A stretch of DNA of 64,000 bases from contig JAPYMA010003052.1 of the NCBI GenBank assembly GCA_035041965.1, positions 1 to 64,000 of the forward strand, read 5' to 3'. The notes below the pieces were generated by a model. That model worked only from the letters and a program-made list of their open reading frames with translations, searched no databases and was not told where the DNA came from. The position numbers and the translations under genes were made by a program. Source of the DNA: Anisakis pegreffii. Its lineage: Eukaryota > Nematoda > Chromadorea > Rhabditida > Anisakidae. Positions 26,703 through 38,700 of this stretch are shown here, piece by piece; within the stretch, counting starts at the first letter, position 1, and each line of letters opens with the position of its first letter.

Positions 26703-26866
26703 CTCATCAAGTATACTTGCAATCCGCAAATTACAATGAGAATTTCATTGTAATCATCTGAACAAATGAAAAGAATCACGCAAAAGAACTGCTGATGAAC
26801 GGATTGATCAAAATAATGATCAATTCGAAGACGACAAAACTATAAGCTGCAAGTATACTTGATGAG
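26703..26866. mobile_element. 164-bp MITE-like element with perfect 19-bp inverted ends
   Basis: CTCATCAAGTATACTTGCA at 26703-26721 is matched exactly, in reverse complement, at 26848-26866. Between them are two more near-perfect hairpins: ATTACAATGA pairs with TCATTGTAAT across 5 bp, and ATTGATCA pairs with TGATCAAT across 6 bp. There is no coding capacity and no clear target duplication. The size, perfect termini and folded interior fit a young miniature inverted-repeat element; a structured RNA is the alternative. Confidence 0.65.
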
Positions 26867-27554
26867 GAATACAATAATTACAACCTAATATAATAACTTA
26901 TGGAGCCATATGAGCAAATAGCAGTTAATCATCAACCTACTTATTACTATCTGATAGAATTAAATTGATGATTAGAGCATCATCCGATTGGATTCTGATC
27001 ATTTTTAGCTGCTTATCTTTTCAGTGGATTTTATGTTCATTACTCTTCTAATACTGACAATTTCTTTCTTAATTCACAACCTTCATTTTGATTCTGACAT
27101 TATCATTAGTTAATGCTGTTAAACGGTAACATACTTTGTCAAATGTTCTACTAATTCACAACGATCTTGTTTCATTGTGAAGATCGTTTCCATTGCTTTG
27201 TTAACAAATAATTTTCTTCCTCACTGTCAGTATCTCGCATTTTTTGCTGCTTGATTTGATATTCTTTTTGTAAATTCATCAATAAATTCATCTGTCCCCG
27301 AGGTGATTCGAGATGTGGCGATCTATTGCCAATATGTATTTTCCTGTTCACCAAATGAACCTAACATTCTTGAAGCAATTCGCCTTGTTCCATGACTAAG
27401 TGAAATGGGAGTAGATCATAACATAATATATAGGCAGTCGTGATATGATACTAATATGCCCTTCTACATTTCAAATGAAATTTCCTACTCTATCCGAACC
27501 CATTCAACGGAGTCTATCCTACTAATGAACCCACATCGCTTGGATTATGCTCCT
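26867..27554. other. Intergenic with one possible minus-strand exon
   Basis: On the minus strand about 27333-27225 lies between an acceptor-like GGCAATAG and a donor-like GTGAGG and encodes a polar, glutamine- and lysine-rich stretch containing PRGQMNLLMNLQKEYQIK. It looks coding, but no neighbouring exon in phase was found. Otherwise nothing. Confidence 0.3.
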
Positions 27555-27740
27555 CTCAAAATCCTCAAAAATTATATTGTATTCCTCACAAAATTATATT
27601 CCTCAAAATTGTATTCCCCTCGAATTATATTGTATTCATTCATCACCTAACGGAGTGTGATCCTCAAAAAATTCTGTTCCTCTAAATTATATTCATCTAA
27701 AATTATGTTATATTCATTCCTCATCTAACGGAATGTGACT
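27555..27740. repeat. Imperfect short repeats
   Basis: Repeated CCTCAAAATTATATT-type units, then two copies of a 38-bp unit (27623-27660 and 27701-27738) both containing TCTAACGGA/CCTAACGGA followed by a TGTGA. This is local tandem duplication of AT-rich sequence. Confidence 0.6.
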
Positions 27741-30198
27741 ACCGTTTTTGTGCGTGTTTTTGTAATGTTGTGTAGTTTTTGCGAATGTTAATGCATTTGT
27801 GTTTGTTTGTAAAACTTCGACGTTTTGAAAACGCATCAAAATGAAATGGAAATGAGAATGGAAGGCAGAAATGAACATCGCTAATCTCTTTCCCTCCATA
27901 AATGGTTCGCGCCTTCCCATTCGTTTTCTGCCTTGTCCCTCGTGATTTCTCATTGGGTTGTCGATTAGTCCCGCCACTAACCATCGTAATCACCGCTGAC
28001 GCTGATTGGTTGAAAGGTGACCAGCAAACACCCACCAATCAACACGCACCAAACACCAATAATGAACATCGAACCGCCAAAACTGTCTACCGTACACAGC
28101 ACACCACCACCGTATCGCTGTTGAATAATTGGTCGCATTGAAGATGGTACCTGAACTGTCCTCTCAGTGTCAGTTGAGGAATTTACTTGGTAAAACTTGA
28201 TGCATTCAACTGAAGAGGGCTAATACGTTCGGTTTGACCACTACAGAACGTTAAAATTCAAGCTTACTTTCTCACAGACTCCTTTCTGTTCTTTTCAGGT
28301 TTTTCGATTTCAAAAAGTTGAATGTCTCAATGACCAGTTGGTCAACGTATCAAGCGAAATCTCCAAAATAGTCCCTATTCGTGGCACCTGACTTACATCA
28401 TATCAGTTGATGGTGCAGTAACAGGCTATTGTTACCAATGTTATAAATCGCACCTCATATAACTTATGGTTTTTTCGTATATATTATGGGAACGTTATTT
28501 TCAAGGCTATGGAATCTGTCATAGAATTCAAATGAATATAAATGAACATAACTCTTAAGATTGTTTCGGTGACCAGTCAGACTTGACTACAGGAAAATGA
28601 GACGGAAATTTCCAGCATTGAAACGAAATCATGAGGAACGGAACGAATACGAATACACCACAACCACAATACAACCGCACAAGTCTCAACGAAATAGCAC
28701 ACTAGACTCGAAGTGAAGCATGCAATCTGATAACGTGTTGATCAAGAGTGACTAGCATGCTGACGTGTCATGCAATCGATACACAATACAATAGATAGCA
28801 TGTGACACCACTGTTGTTGTTGTGTTGACGTAAAAGCATTCCGAAGTGCACGTAGCATCATGCATGCCTGTACGTTGATGTGCATCTCTACTGATTGCAG
28901 AAAGTCGGTTCAAGACCTCAGTGAAATTGAAACGCAACAAATTAGCAATGATAAGAATGCACGAATATTTATCATCAGTACTAGTTTCTGAAATCATGCA
29001 AAATGAATATCTTCTGATCTCTATGAGACAGGTGATTAGGGGCAGAAGTCAAGAAATGAATTTATCATACATATTAGACATCGATTTACATACAATCAAG
29101 AAAATCATAAAAGAGAAATGAATTTATCAACAGTAACTATAGTCAGTCTCTTCGGCGGTATATCTCGAAGAATTCGCATAATTCTCGTCCGATACTGAAT
29201 GAGTAATCAATTTATCACGATTCACTAATCAAATCCAAAATTTGCTTATTTTCGGAAGTGATTTATTTTCCATTGCGGTCAAGAATGATCGCCCTCTTCC
29301 ACAGGCAAACTTTTTATGTACGGGAATCTGTGGTCTTGGAATAATGGTATGATATGTTTGATGTTATTATGATTACGTTGATGAAAGCAAATAAATGTTT
29401 TTTATGTTCACGCAAGTCGTGTTCTCAGTTCTCACTGGAGGGTTACGACCTTATATCATTATTCTGTTTCTTGAGTCTTTCCATTTCTATAATTTACATA
29501 TTCTCCTGGTGGTTTTCTCCTGAATATGATTCAAAATATCCAATATGGATGTATCTTACCGTTAGTGATCTGTGGAATAACAGTAACGCATTAGGTATAT
29601 CATTTTTAGGTCACTTACATTTTCGGATCTTTTTAACAACGTGAAAATTTTGAATGTTCATGTTATTGGGCATTACTTCGTCTCCTGCCAAATTCTACAT
29701 GTTCATTATACACTTTGAGTTCACAATGCGTTAAAGTCAGTTAGGATTTCGAAAAGGGCACCAATCACGAAAAGGGTACAGTCAACACCCTCAATTTTAA
29801 GCTACACGGTAGCGATTTTGTAAATTCAGCTTGTCAAACGTTTGCTGAAGTTCTCAGCAGGCAGTTATGCTCATTTTCCGATAGCGTTTGATACGTATGA
29901 TTATTCAAGACCCAACATTAAATGATGAATAATTGTATTGTCTGGTTGGCAGTTGGAAACGCTTTGTGCATCATACATTGCTTACTTTTATGCTTATTTG
30001 TTGTAAACTAAACTCTATGACTACACATTCGTTGCTGTGGTATTCGTTGAGTAATTCAATTGCTCCTCCGAGCATCTATATATTTATTAGTCTTTTTTGA
30101 AAAATTTTCCTGCAATAGTAACTTTGAACATTTCAATTACAATCAATATAAGAAATTGCTCAATGAAGAGATAGAATGTGAGTGGTTGGCAACGTTGT
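27741..30198. other. Intergenic, no gene model
   Basis: 27900-28130 is GC-richer and open in several frames on both strands, so no strand or frame can be chosen. Short frames at 28921-29121 and 29354-29644 lack any signature. I see nothing else. Confidence 0.45.
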
Positions 30199-30270
30199 GG
30201 CTGAGTGGTCTAGTGGTATGATTCTCGCTTCGGGTGCGAGAGGTCCCGGTTTCGATCACCGGCTCAGCCC
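30199..30270 (+). tRNA. tRNA-Pro (anticodon CGG)
   Basis: A complete 72-nt cloverleaf: acceptor stem GGCTGAG pairs fully with CTCAGCC, the D-arm contains TGGTCTAGTGG (A box), the anticodon stem TCTCGC/GCGAGA closes the loop TTCGGGT with anticodon CGG, and the T-arm CCGGT/ACCGG closes TTCGATC (B box). The discriminator base is C. A T-run starting 7 bp downstream is a fitting pol III terminator. It decodes the proline codon CCG. No intron and no mismatch in any stem. Confidence 0.95.
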
Positions 30271-33177
30271 AGAATATTTTTCTCATCAGTGAGCATTTAC
30301 TTTCAACGACTACGTCATATAACTTGTTTATGTTCAGTTCTCATCACTTTAATCCGAATTCGATTTACGATTAGACCTGCACAATTTTGGATTGGAATTC
30401 ACTGAAGCATCGAAACGAAAACTAATTTATGCGGTAATCATCGTTATTCATTTATTCTCTCTTATAGCTAATGGATTCTTATTATACAGATTTTCCGATA
30501 TTTTCCGATAGCGTTCGTCACTGGTTCCAAGAACCACATTTGGTTTCACGATGTTATTGTCAATAAAGAGGATGATGTTTTCCTTGCATTATTGATACCT
30601 CATTTACAAAGATTCGCCGTTCATGATTAGAGCTGTCAACTTTGATCAGCTGTGATCAATTCCATTCGCTTACTTCGTGATCACGTTCAAGTTCAGGAGC
30701 AGTTCAAACAGTTAGAGTTGGGATGTTGATGTATGTTTTGTGAAGACATAGATGAGTGATGAAAAAGGAATTCCTTATCTGTATGCTGGTTGGAACGACT
30801 GAAGAAACAAGAACAGAAGATGAATTCAATTGCTGCACATCGTTTCTACAGAATATTTGCTCAGTTCATCAATTTCCTCTTCTGTTTTTTTCACATTTTC
30901 ATCAACAGCGTTTTGTTAATTCAATTCATTCGTTTATTCGCTGAGAAATCACTCTTAAAAACCGATCGATACTATTCTCCTTTTTGAGAAACCCTTCTTC
31001 AAATTGTTTTCTTCGTCGCACTGTTGAATTTTTTATCATTCACTGATTTATTTACTCAAATTCGCTCAATTAATAATGTAAGTGAAAAGAAAGCAAATGA
31101 AATGCGCTAAACAAGTTTCCGTTTTCACTGTATTTTATTATACAAAAAATAATTCATTGGTTATTTATATCTCCCTTGAAACCTTCTCTCGAAGTAGAAA
31201 AATACGCCTCATTTTGCTCAATTATAAACGATTCTGTAATTGTTCAATTCATAAAAATATCATATGAAAACAGTCTTAAACTGTGAAGAAGTAAAACGTT
31301 CAGCATGGATAAAATTCACAAAATTCATCACCTGATCCTTCAAGATAGGCCCAGTTCCCTCCCATTCCGCGAATGATTTCATGTTTCATAACATTATGAT
31401 CAGTGAGATCAATTCAGTTCATCATGATGATGATGGTCATGATCTTTTCATGTCTGCTTCTAAAATCAACAACGAATCCAACACACCGTCTAATACTTCA
31501 CCAGATCTTTTTCTATCATCTCCTACATGGATTTAGAATATCTGTTTGCTGTGCAGAACCTTTCTATACATATTGGTATATCATATTCACAGAGCGATAA
31601 ACAAACAATTCAAAGCGTTCCATACACGAATGAGTGAATGAATGCCGACTGTTCCTTCCTTTCTTCCCTCGAATCGCATTTCCTCTACATCTTATACCTT
31701 AACCGAGGCCAAAATGGTAGTTTGCCGATTACATCAAGCATTAATGATGCAGAATGCGATTGTTGACATATTTAGTGTTTAAAAAAGGATCGATATGATG
31801 ATGTATGAATGACGTATTTCTAATATTCATTCCTTAAATGAGGGAGTTTTATTCTCGTCTTCCCACAGTAACAATCCATTCCCTTCTGTAAAATCATGCA
31901 AAATACAATCCATCTAAAGATTTATTCATATTTGTAACTGCGATAAAAGAATACTGTCCTTATGCGTACTGTTCGATCCGTATCCCATCGATTGATGCAT
32001 TTTGGTGCTGACCTTCATCGTGCACTATACATTGTCGTCATTCAACATTCATTCCTTTAATACTTTCATACAATTTCTCCGAAAATGCAAAAAACAACGC
32101 ACCATACATATATCATTCCACTCATATTATAATCACCTTATTTATCGCTGTTGTTACTTTGGTCACAAACTCCACAATACGAGTCAACTTATCTACTCAT
32201 TTCCTTTGGTGTACCGATCATTCTATCGATACAAATCAAATCACCTCATCGGTCGTGCTGATCAATCAATCAATCGATAGAGTGATCGGAACCAGCGATC
32301 GATGAACGAACGCTTCGAATGCGTTGCGTTGTTTCCACAAAGCTAGCTGTGTCGTGTGTGCCATTCGAAGCGCCCCGAGCAAACGCTAGTAGTGCTTACG
32401 GCAAGTGTGTGATTTTATTGTCATGTTTTCTTCCCATCCATCCATACGGATTGCTCTTCTATAATGCTATTTCGGACGTGTTGAACGTCATTCAGCAGCA
32501 ACCAGGAGCAATATTTTCGAAATTTTTTTGCTTATGCAGTTGTCTGAATTCGATTACTTTCATACGTTTCCAGGCTTCATTTTCAGTCTTTTCATCATCG
32601 TTTTCTCTATTCGACCATCCCATCTCTCTGTGCTCGCTTCAACGCTTCTACGAGAACGAGTTCTTAACTGTCCGATGTTAGCTTCTCAGCTCCTCTCATG
32701 TATACCTCAGTAATGCTGCTGTTGCACAACGCTTATAGCTTATTGCCAGATAGCTGTCATAAAGTATCTCATAAAACTGAGTGTCTGTTCATGATATGTT
32801 CTGAGTGAATCACATCTTATCAGTTTATTGATTGCTGTCTTAGTCATACGCTCGTTCATACGTTCCAATGTTTCTTTTGACAGTTGTACTCAGCCCCACT
32901 TTTGTCGTGTGATGTCTCATCTTCATATAGCCGTTTCGCTAGATATTGATATCGCATGATATTAATATCACTGATGTTATCAAGCCTCAGGCTAGCGATC
33001 ACTCGATATGTATCTAATTATCTGTTCTTCACTGTTTATTTAGACAACTTCAATGAACAATTTTTGCTTCATTTCAGCTCGTTTAACGTTTCCTTTTAGA
33101 AACTGCTGTGCCGTTCCGCGAAATAATGCATAATTAATTTAATACTCGTGAAATGAACGAAGAGCGTGTTCGTTTGT
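30271..33177. other. Intergenic, no gene model
   Basis: A 120-codon plus frame from an ATG at 32319 starts in a GC-richer patch (32280-32420) and has a possible donor GTGTGT after 29 codons, but no second exon was found. Other frames are short. Otherwise AT-rich sequence. Confidence 0.4.
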
Positions 33178-33461
33178 TTACATAGGGCATTCATTGCTAA
33201 TTATTGTTTCATAGGAGTACTGCTGAGGTATTGCTGGATGCTGACGAGCCGGAACTTCAGCTGAAGCTTCACGAATCTGAGATCTGAGAAACTAAAACAA
33301 TTTTCGAAGCCTTGTGGAGTTATGATAATATGATTTGTAAAGCGAACTTTGACACTTTGGATTCGAGCAAACAGTCGAGTTGGTCGATGACTCATCCACA
33401 AAATTGTTGTTGTCATCAGTACCGTATACATCAAATAGTTAATCAAATCAACTAGACGCAT
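33178..33461 (-). CDS. Possible two-exon small membrane protein, 75 aa
   Basis: Exon 33461-33348 starts at ATG and encodes a hydrophobic N-terminal segment (about residues 5-23) followed by a basic stretch. A 56-bp intron (GTTCGC to TTGTTTTAG) leads in phase 0 to exon 33291-33178, coding a polar tail containing EVPARQHPAIPQQYSYE and ending in TAA. The intron size and the acceptor suit nematodes; the donor is weak. The same bases read straight through give an 86-codon frame instead, and a third frame is also partly open, so this is a tentative model. No family recognised. Confidence 0.3.
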
Positions 33462-35725
33462 GTGATTTTATGCCAGAGCAGTGTGTGGATTTGTTAATGA
33501 GAGAATGCACAACATGAATTTAAGTTTCAGAGATCACTTGTTCGCACTTGTTAGCATTGAATTTCCTTGACGAGAACGTCATCTCGCATCATTCGTATAC
33601 ATGAACATTTCGATGTATTCAAATCGTGCTCACGCAAAATGGAGTTCCTTTCTCAGATTACGTATATGCCATGCGCTGATCGATTATGTATAACCACAGC
33701 GATTTTGCAAGGAATTAATAAAGGTTGTTTGATGAAGATGTGGAACAATTCGGCATCTATGAGGATTGATTAGGTTATAAAGTCTGTCAATTAAGGCAAT
33801 GAGCCTTCTTGGAATGATATTTCATGAATCGTCAATTCCCCAGATCTTTTGGATTGTTTTCGTTAACATTGTTAATACGTTCATGATGGTATTCAACATC
33901 GTTGGACTTCCTATTAGACCATTGTGTTACCCATTATTGCAATCGATTATGGTTACATGAAAAACTATTGTCTCTGACATGCTCACTTCAAACTGATTCA
34001 GATGGATTCTCGTTCTTTTCAGGCTTGTTCTATTCACTCTCATAGCTATTTCATGCGAATATCGTTCTCTTCATGACTTTTTCTCATTCACTTCGTCTCA
34101 TTTCACTTCACAGTTCAAATCAATTTCTTATTCTGTAGTATATACTGTTTACCGAAAACGTTGACGAGTGTTGACAGACAAAATCAGCAAATGAATATTA
34201 TTGCTCAACAATGCTCGACAATCAAATTATTAATTATAGAGCGTATTCGATAGAATGAGAATTTGACTTTAATTGTTAAGTGAAATGAATGAGAAATTAG
34301 CTGAAGAGAACACTTTTGATGATAACAGCTATGAGAGTAGTTATAGTAGCAAGGAAAAGAATGAAAACCCTGTTAAAACGAATGAAAACCGTTTCAGGCC
34401 CAGACAAGCTAAAAATAGGAGAATGAAGTGTGTCGCCATCAGCTTATCGCGTTCACATATACGAGTTAAGAAACGCCGTCACTATGGCGTTCTATCATAA
34501 AATAACAACTGCACAAAATACTAATTTCCCGACCCCCTCCATTATCCCTTGTCATCTCGAAATCACCCAAAATAGGTAACTTCATCCCCTTTAAGAACCA
34601 CTGCACTAAAGCACTATCTCAACAACATGTTTATACTTCTCGAGGAGAAAGTGCTACCTTAAGTACATTGGCAATTTCTGCACCGTATGAGAACCACTGA
34701 TATATTGCATTATTTACTGTGTTCACTGAAGATGTGCACGTTCTTTCGAGCTAGAAGAACTCGTTAAATCTTCATACCATCATTTCAGTTGATCTAACGA
34801 ATGAATTGCTAAATGCAAATGGAGTGGCATTCTGAAAATGAATAGCACACTACATATGCAGTACAAACGATGAATTTATTCATCTCTAGTTCTCATCTCT
34901 TCATGGCTTTCCCAATTTGCAGCTAGGATTAAAAATTTGAGAGTGAATGATCTTGATTGTGATAGATTTCAGAATGAGACTGTATGAAAGCAGTTGTCAG
35001 TCGTCAAAATCCATCACAATGAATGCGATTGACCTCAGAAGTGTTTTGTTTATTTGCAGTTTCGTGTGATATTCAGTGGCTTGATTTTAAATTGTTCAAA
35101 TCTAGCTGAGAACATTTGTTAGTTTGTTGTTTACGGGAAAATTAATGCATTTTTGGAACTTAGGAACTCAAATTCTTTACCGTGGAAGTGGATCGTGTAA
35201 TTTGGATATTCACAGCATTTTCAGTAAGCGCTCTCATCATTTCTAATCAACAGCTTGATTGATTCATCATTTCAGCTGATCAATCTGTGCCTCATTCAGC
35301 ATTTTACTGATTAATTTGTCAGGTTTTATACATTGATTCTAGAATCATTCGTTTCTAACTGGACGCATAACCCACACTTATCCGATTCCCATGATTTACC
35401 TGAATCATATTAAATGTAGTTCGTTGAAAGGAGATTCATATCCGAAGAAAGAGAAGAAGAACAGATGAATAGAAGATTGGTATCACCGCTCATAAGAAAC
35501 AGAAGATTGGTATCAACAGTGGGCACAAAGGTTCAATAAGCTTAAAAATGCCTCGGAAAGCATATGCACCATTAGCCATATCTGTTCATATTACGCTAAA
35601 TAATGTTCGCGTCAAAAACGTTTCGTGATCATGCGTTGTGATTGACTTCAATGAGCCGTTGATGCTAATCAAGTATTTCATTTGAACATTCAGATCGCCT
35701 GTCTCATCAACGAAACTCTATCAGA
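33462..35725. other. Upstream region of the TMBIM gene
   Basis: One short plus-strand frame (ATG at 34285, stop ending 34500, 71 aa) has an acidic serine-rich N-terminal half and a very basic C-terminal half; it is unsupported otherwise. AGAAGATTGGTATCA occurs twice near 35473 and 35501. Acceptor-like ACATTCAG (ending 35693) and CTATCAG (ending 35724) precede the TMBIM start and could take a spliced leader. Confidence 0.4.
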
Positions 35726-38700
35726 ATGGCGAATCAGTACAATTATGCCGGTCAACCACCATATCAACAAGGCGGTTACTACCCGCAGGGCAACAATCCG
35801 TACCAAGCTGGCCCCCACCGCCCGGATGGAATCCGCAAGCTGGACAACCGGGCGGTCAGTTCTTTCTTAAATGATTTTAAATCTTTGATTGCCATCTTTA
35901 TAAAGATGAATTTTACTGACGAGTGTGAACTGAAGAACGATTCTCGTTCATTCTTAACAGTATTGAAATGATAGGATTTTGTTTGTGTCATCAACTTTTT
36001 AATGTTTGTTTCATTTTGTCGATAAGATTTTGTTTAATGTCATTAATGTTAGTTTCATTAATTGATGTTTTGTTCATTTTCTGCATGCGAAACTCTAGAA
36101 AATGAATGAATGCGCCACGCCACTGTCGAGCGTCGTGATGGAACGGAAATTTCATGTGAAAAATTCAATTTCCGTTAGCAGTCTTACCATAAGATGATGT
36201 TTCGTCTCGATTTTCTCTGCAGTGAACGCGTCACTCGAACAATTTTTTTAAAATTTACCATCGTTTTTCTCTTTGCACTTACTTGCGAATATTTGTGATG
36301 ATTGATTCATCGTTGCTGTGACGACCATTTATGAAATTAATCTGCTCAAATGCAAAAATGAACGTCAAATGCACTCAAATACTCTTTCTTTCCAGTCGCA
36401 AGTGCTGCGATTATAATGATTATAATGAGATTTTTTTGCATCATTCGAACAATCTGATGAATTTTCCAACGCTCATCCACTGATTTCTATTCTTGTTTAT
36501 CACTTTATCATTATCAGCTTATCACCCAAGCTCGCGTGGCAAACGATATAATGTTTATCAGTCGCTGTTCAAACTGCGTTTCGTCATCGGCCAATGATCT
36601 TAGGTTGAGATTAATTTTGCATTCTGTTGATCTGCGGAAAAAACGAATACAATTTTGATGATGCGCATGCATGCTTCATTTGATTACATATCACAATGCG
36701 TATAACAATATAGCAAAAGCCAGCGATTTGTGATTAATATCATGTGGTATCATGGTATCATGATACCATATGATATCATCTTTTGGATCTGAATATGATA
36801 TCTTTTAAAATTGCGAAATTGTCCATTTTCTGAATCATTCAAAATATATGATATTAATATGATTACTTTTGGAACATGTTGCTAATTCACTCTGCTTCGA
36901 ACTTCTGCTTATCATATTGTATTATTCATGCGAAAATTCCGTCCTTCTCTCTTTACTCTCGTTCTTAAATATTTCTGATCTTGATAAAACTTTTATAAGT
37001 CTCGGCGCTGTTAAATAAGCCGGAAATGCGATGGCAGGTGTGCACAATCAATGCTGAGCAATATCAGAGTATGGAGCAAGCTGAACGCAGGAATCTCCTC
37101 TTGGTCCACGCATGCGTTGTTCCCCTTAAATGGAAGGATCACGTTCAAAACAAACTTTACGACGTAGAGATCTTACATTCAAAACACACCTTAGAGACCT
37201 TACGACTCAGAGCTCACGAACTGCTCCAAAGTCGAAACCTTCATTGCTCTAACGTTGATAAGATTTGCACAGCTAAGATATTTTGATCCAGCCTGATCGG
37301 GCTAATCCAAGATCGGGCTTGTTCATCATCTCATCTAATCATTTATTAATTGCTTATTGCTGGCTGCCTTTTCTGGACTAGAAGAAATTGATATTTGAGG
37401 GGGAATATTTACAATGAGCAATAGAGCATTGCATGTTTTTGGTGTTAAGTCAATGGTGAATCATACATCGTTGACGTGTTTGTTTGCTTGAACATTCAGT
37501 GGTAACTTGCTCTACCCGTTCGAGGTTTTCGGTGTTACATGAATGAATAGGTGCAGTGTCTGATCGCATGTTGACGTGTACAACAAACACCCATCAAAAA
37601 GGCACATTAGACAGAGAACCGGTTTTATTTCGCAATAGCTAGCAGTTAGCGACCCAGCATTCGTGTCATAATCAGTAGCATTCTCGACATGTTATTCCCG
37701 TGTCGTTGATCGATTTGTTCCCAGCTGAGTTGTATCCCGCAGCAGTTTTGAATTTGTTGAGATTCCTTGCGCTTTCAGTAGTCCTTTTTGAAACAGATAA
37801 GTTTAAAAAGCGATACTTTGAAGGATGCCTCTATTTTCTCGCTGAAGTCGTCCTGCCGCTAACCATTTTCACGTATTGGTGTGTGATATTGTTCACGTTA
37901 AGAAAGATCGATTCATAACGTTTGATTTCTTCAAGCGCGTTTTCAGAAGAATCCCTTCTGATGAAAAAGAACTGATTGTGAGAGGTTTGAAAGGTTTCAT
38001 TGATGATTGCTAATGGAAAATATCACCTTTGCTGACATTATCACTATTATCCTTTGTTTTATGGTGATATAATTTGCATATAGTGATCTTCTTTGCATAC
38101 AGTTATCTTCCTTTGCTAATGAAAACTTCATCTGTTCTAGAATTAAACTGATTGTGAGTGGTTTCATTGATGATTCATATAATATATAAGCAGCATTCTA
38201 TGAATACTTATAACCAGTTTTCTTTGCTCAAGTGAAATGCCAACTTTCAATCATATTACTTTCAAATGCACATCGTTCGTGTATGTAAACTTGTATTAAT
38301 TGTCCTATCGTGTTTCCATAGTAACTCGATATGGTGGTAACAACTTTAATTGTGTTGTCGTTGACGAAATCATTTTATTGCATTCATTGTTTTAGCAGTC
38401 TAGTCGGAGAATTTTGCTGGATTAGAGGAATGTGAACGTTTTGAGGGAGTGATTACCTTACCTTACAATTATCTTGCAACCCGTCTAAATGTTCAGTTCC
38501 GATCGTGTGAGTGCTAGGGGCATAAGCATGAGAATTTTTGATTGATGTTTGGTTTTTATGAATGTTCATTGAATTCCGTTCTCAGGGAATTATATGTTGT
38601 GATCCGTTTTCGTTCAGTTTATACAGAAGTGATTCTTAACTGCGACAGTTGTCGTATGCTCAGTGATGCGGCATCAGTGTGAGAAGAGGAATGCTTAAAG

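Noticed and set aside
37026..37286. 86-codon plus frame in TMBIM intron 1
   Set aside because: Good composition, but it is not in the family's protein, has no acceptor or partner exon, and shows no recognisable domain.
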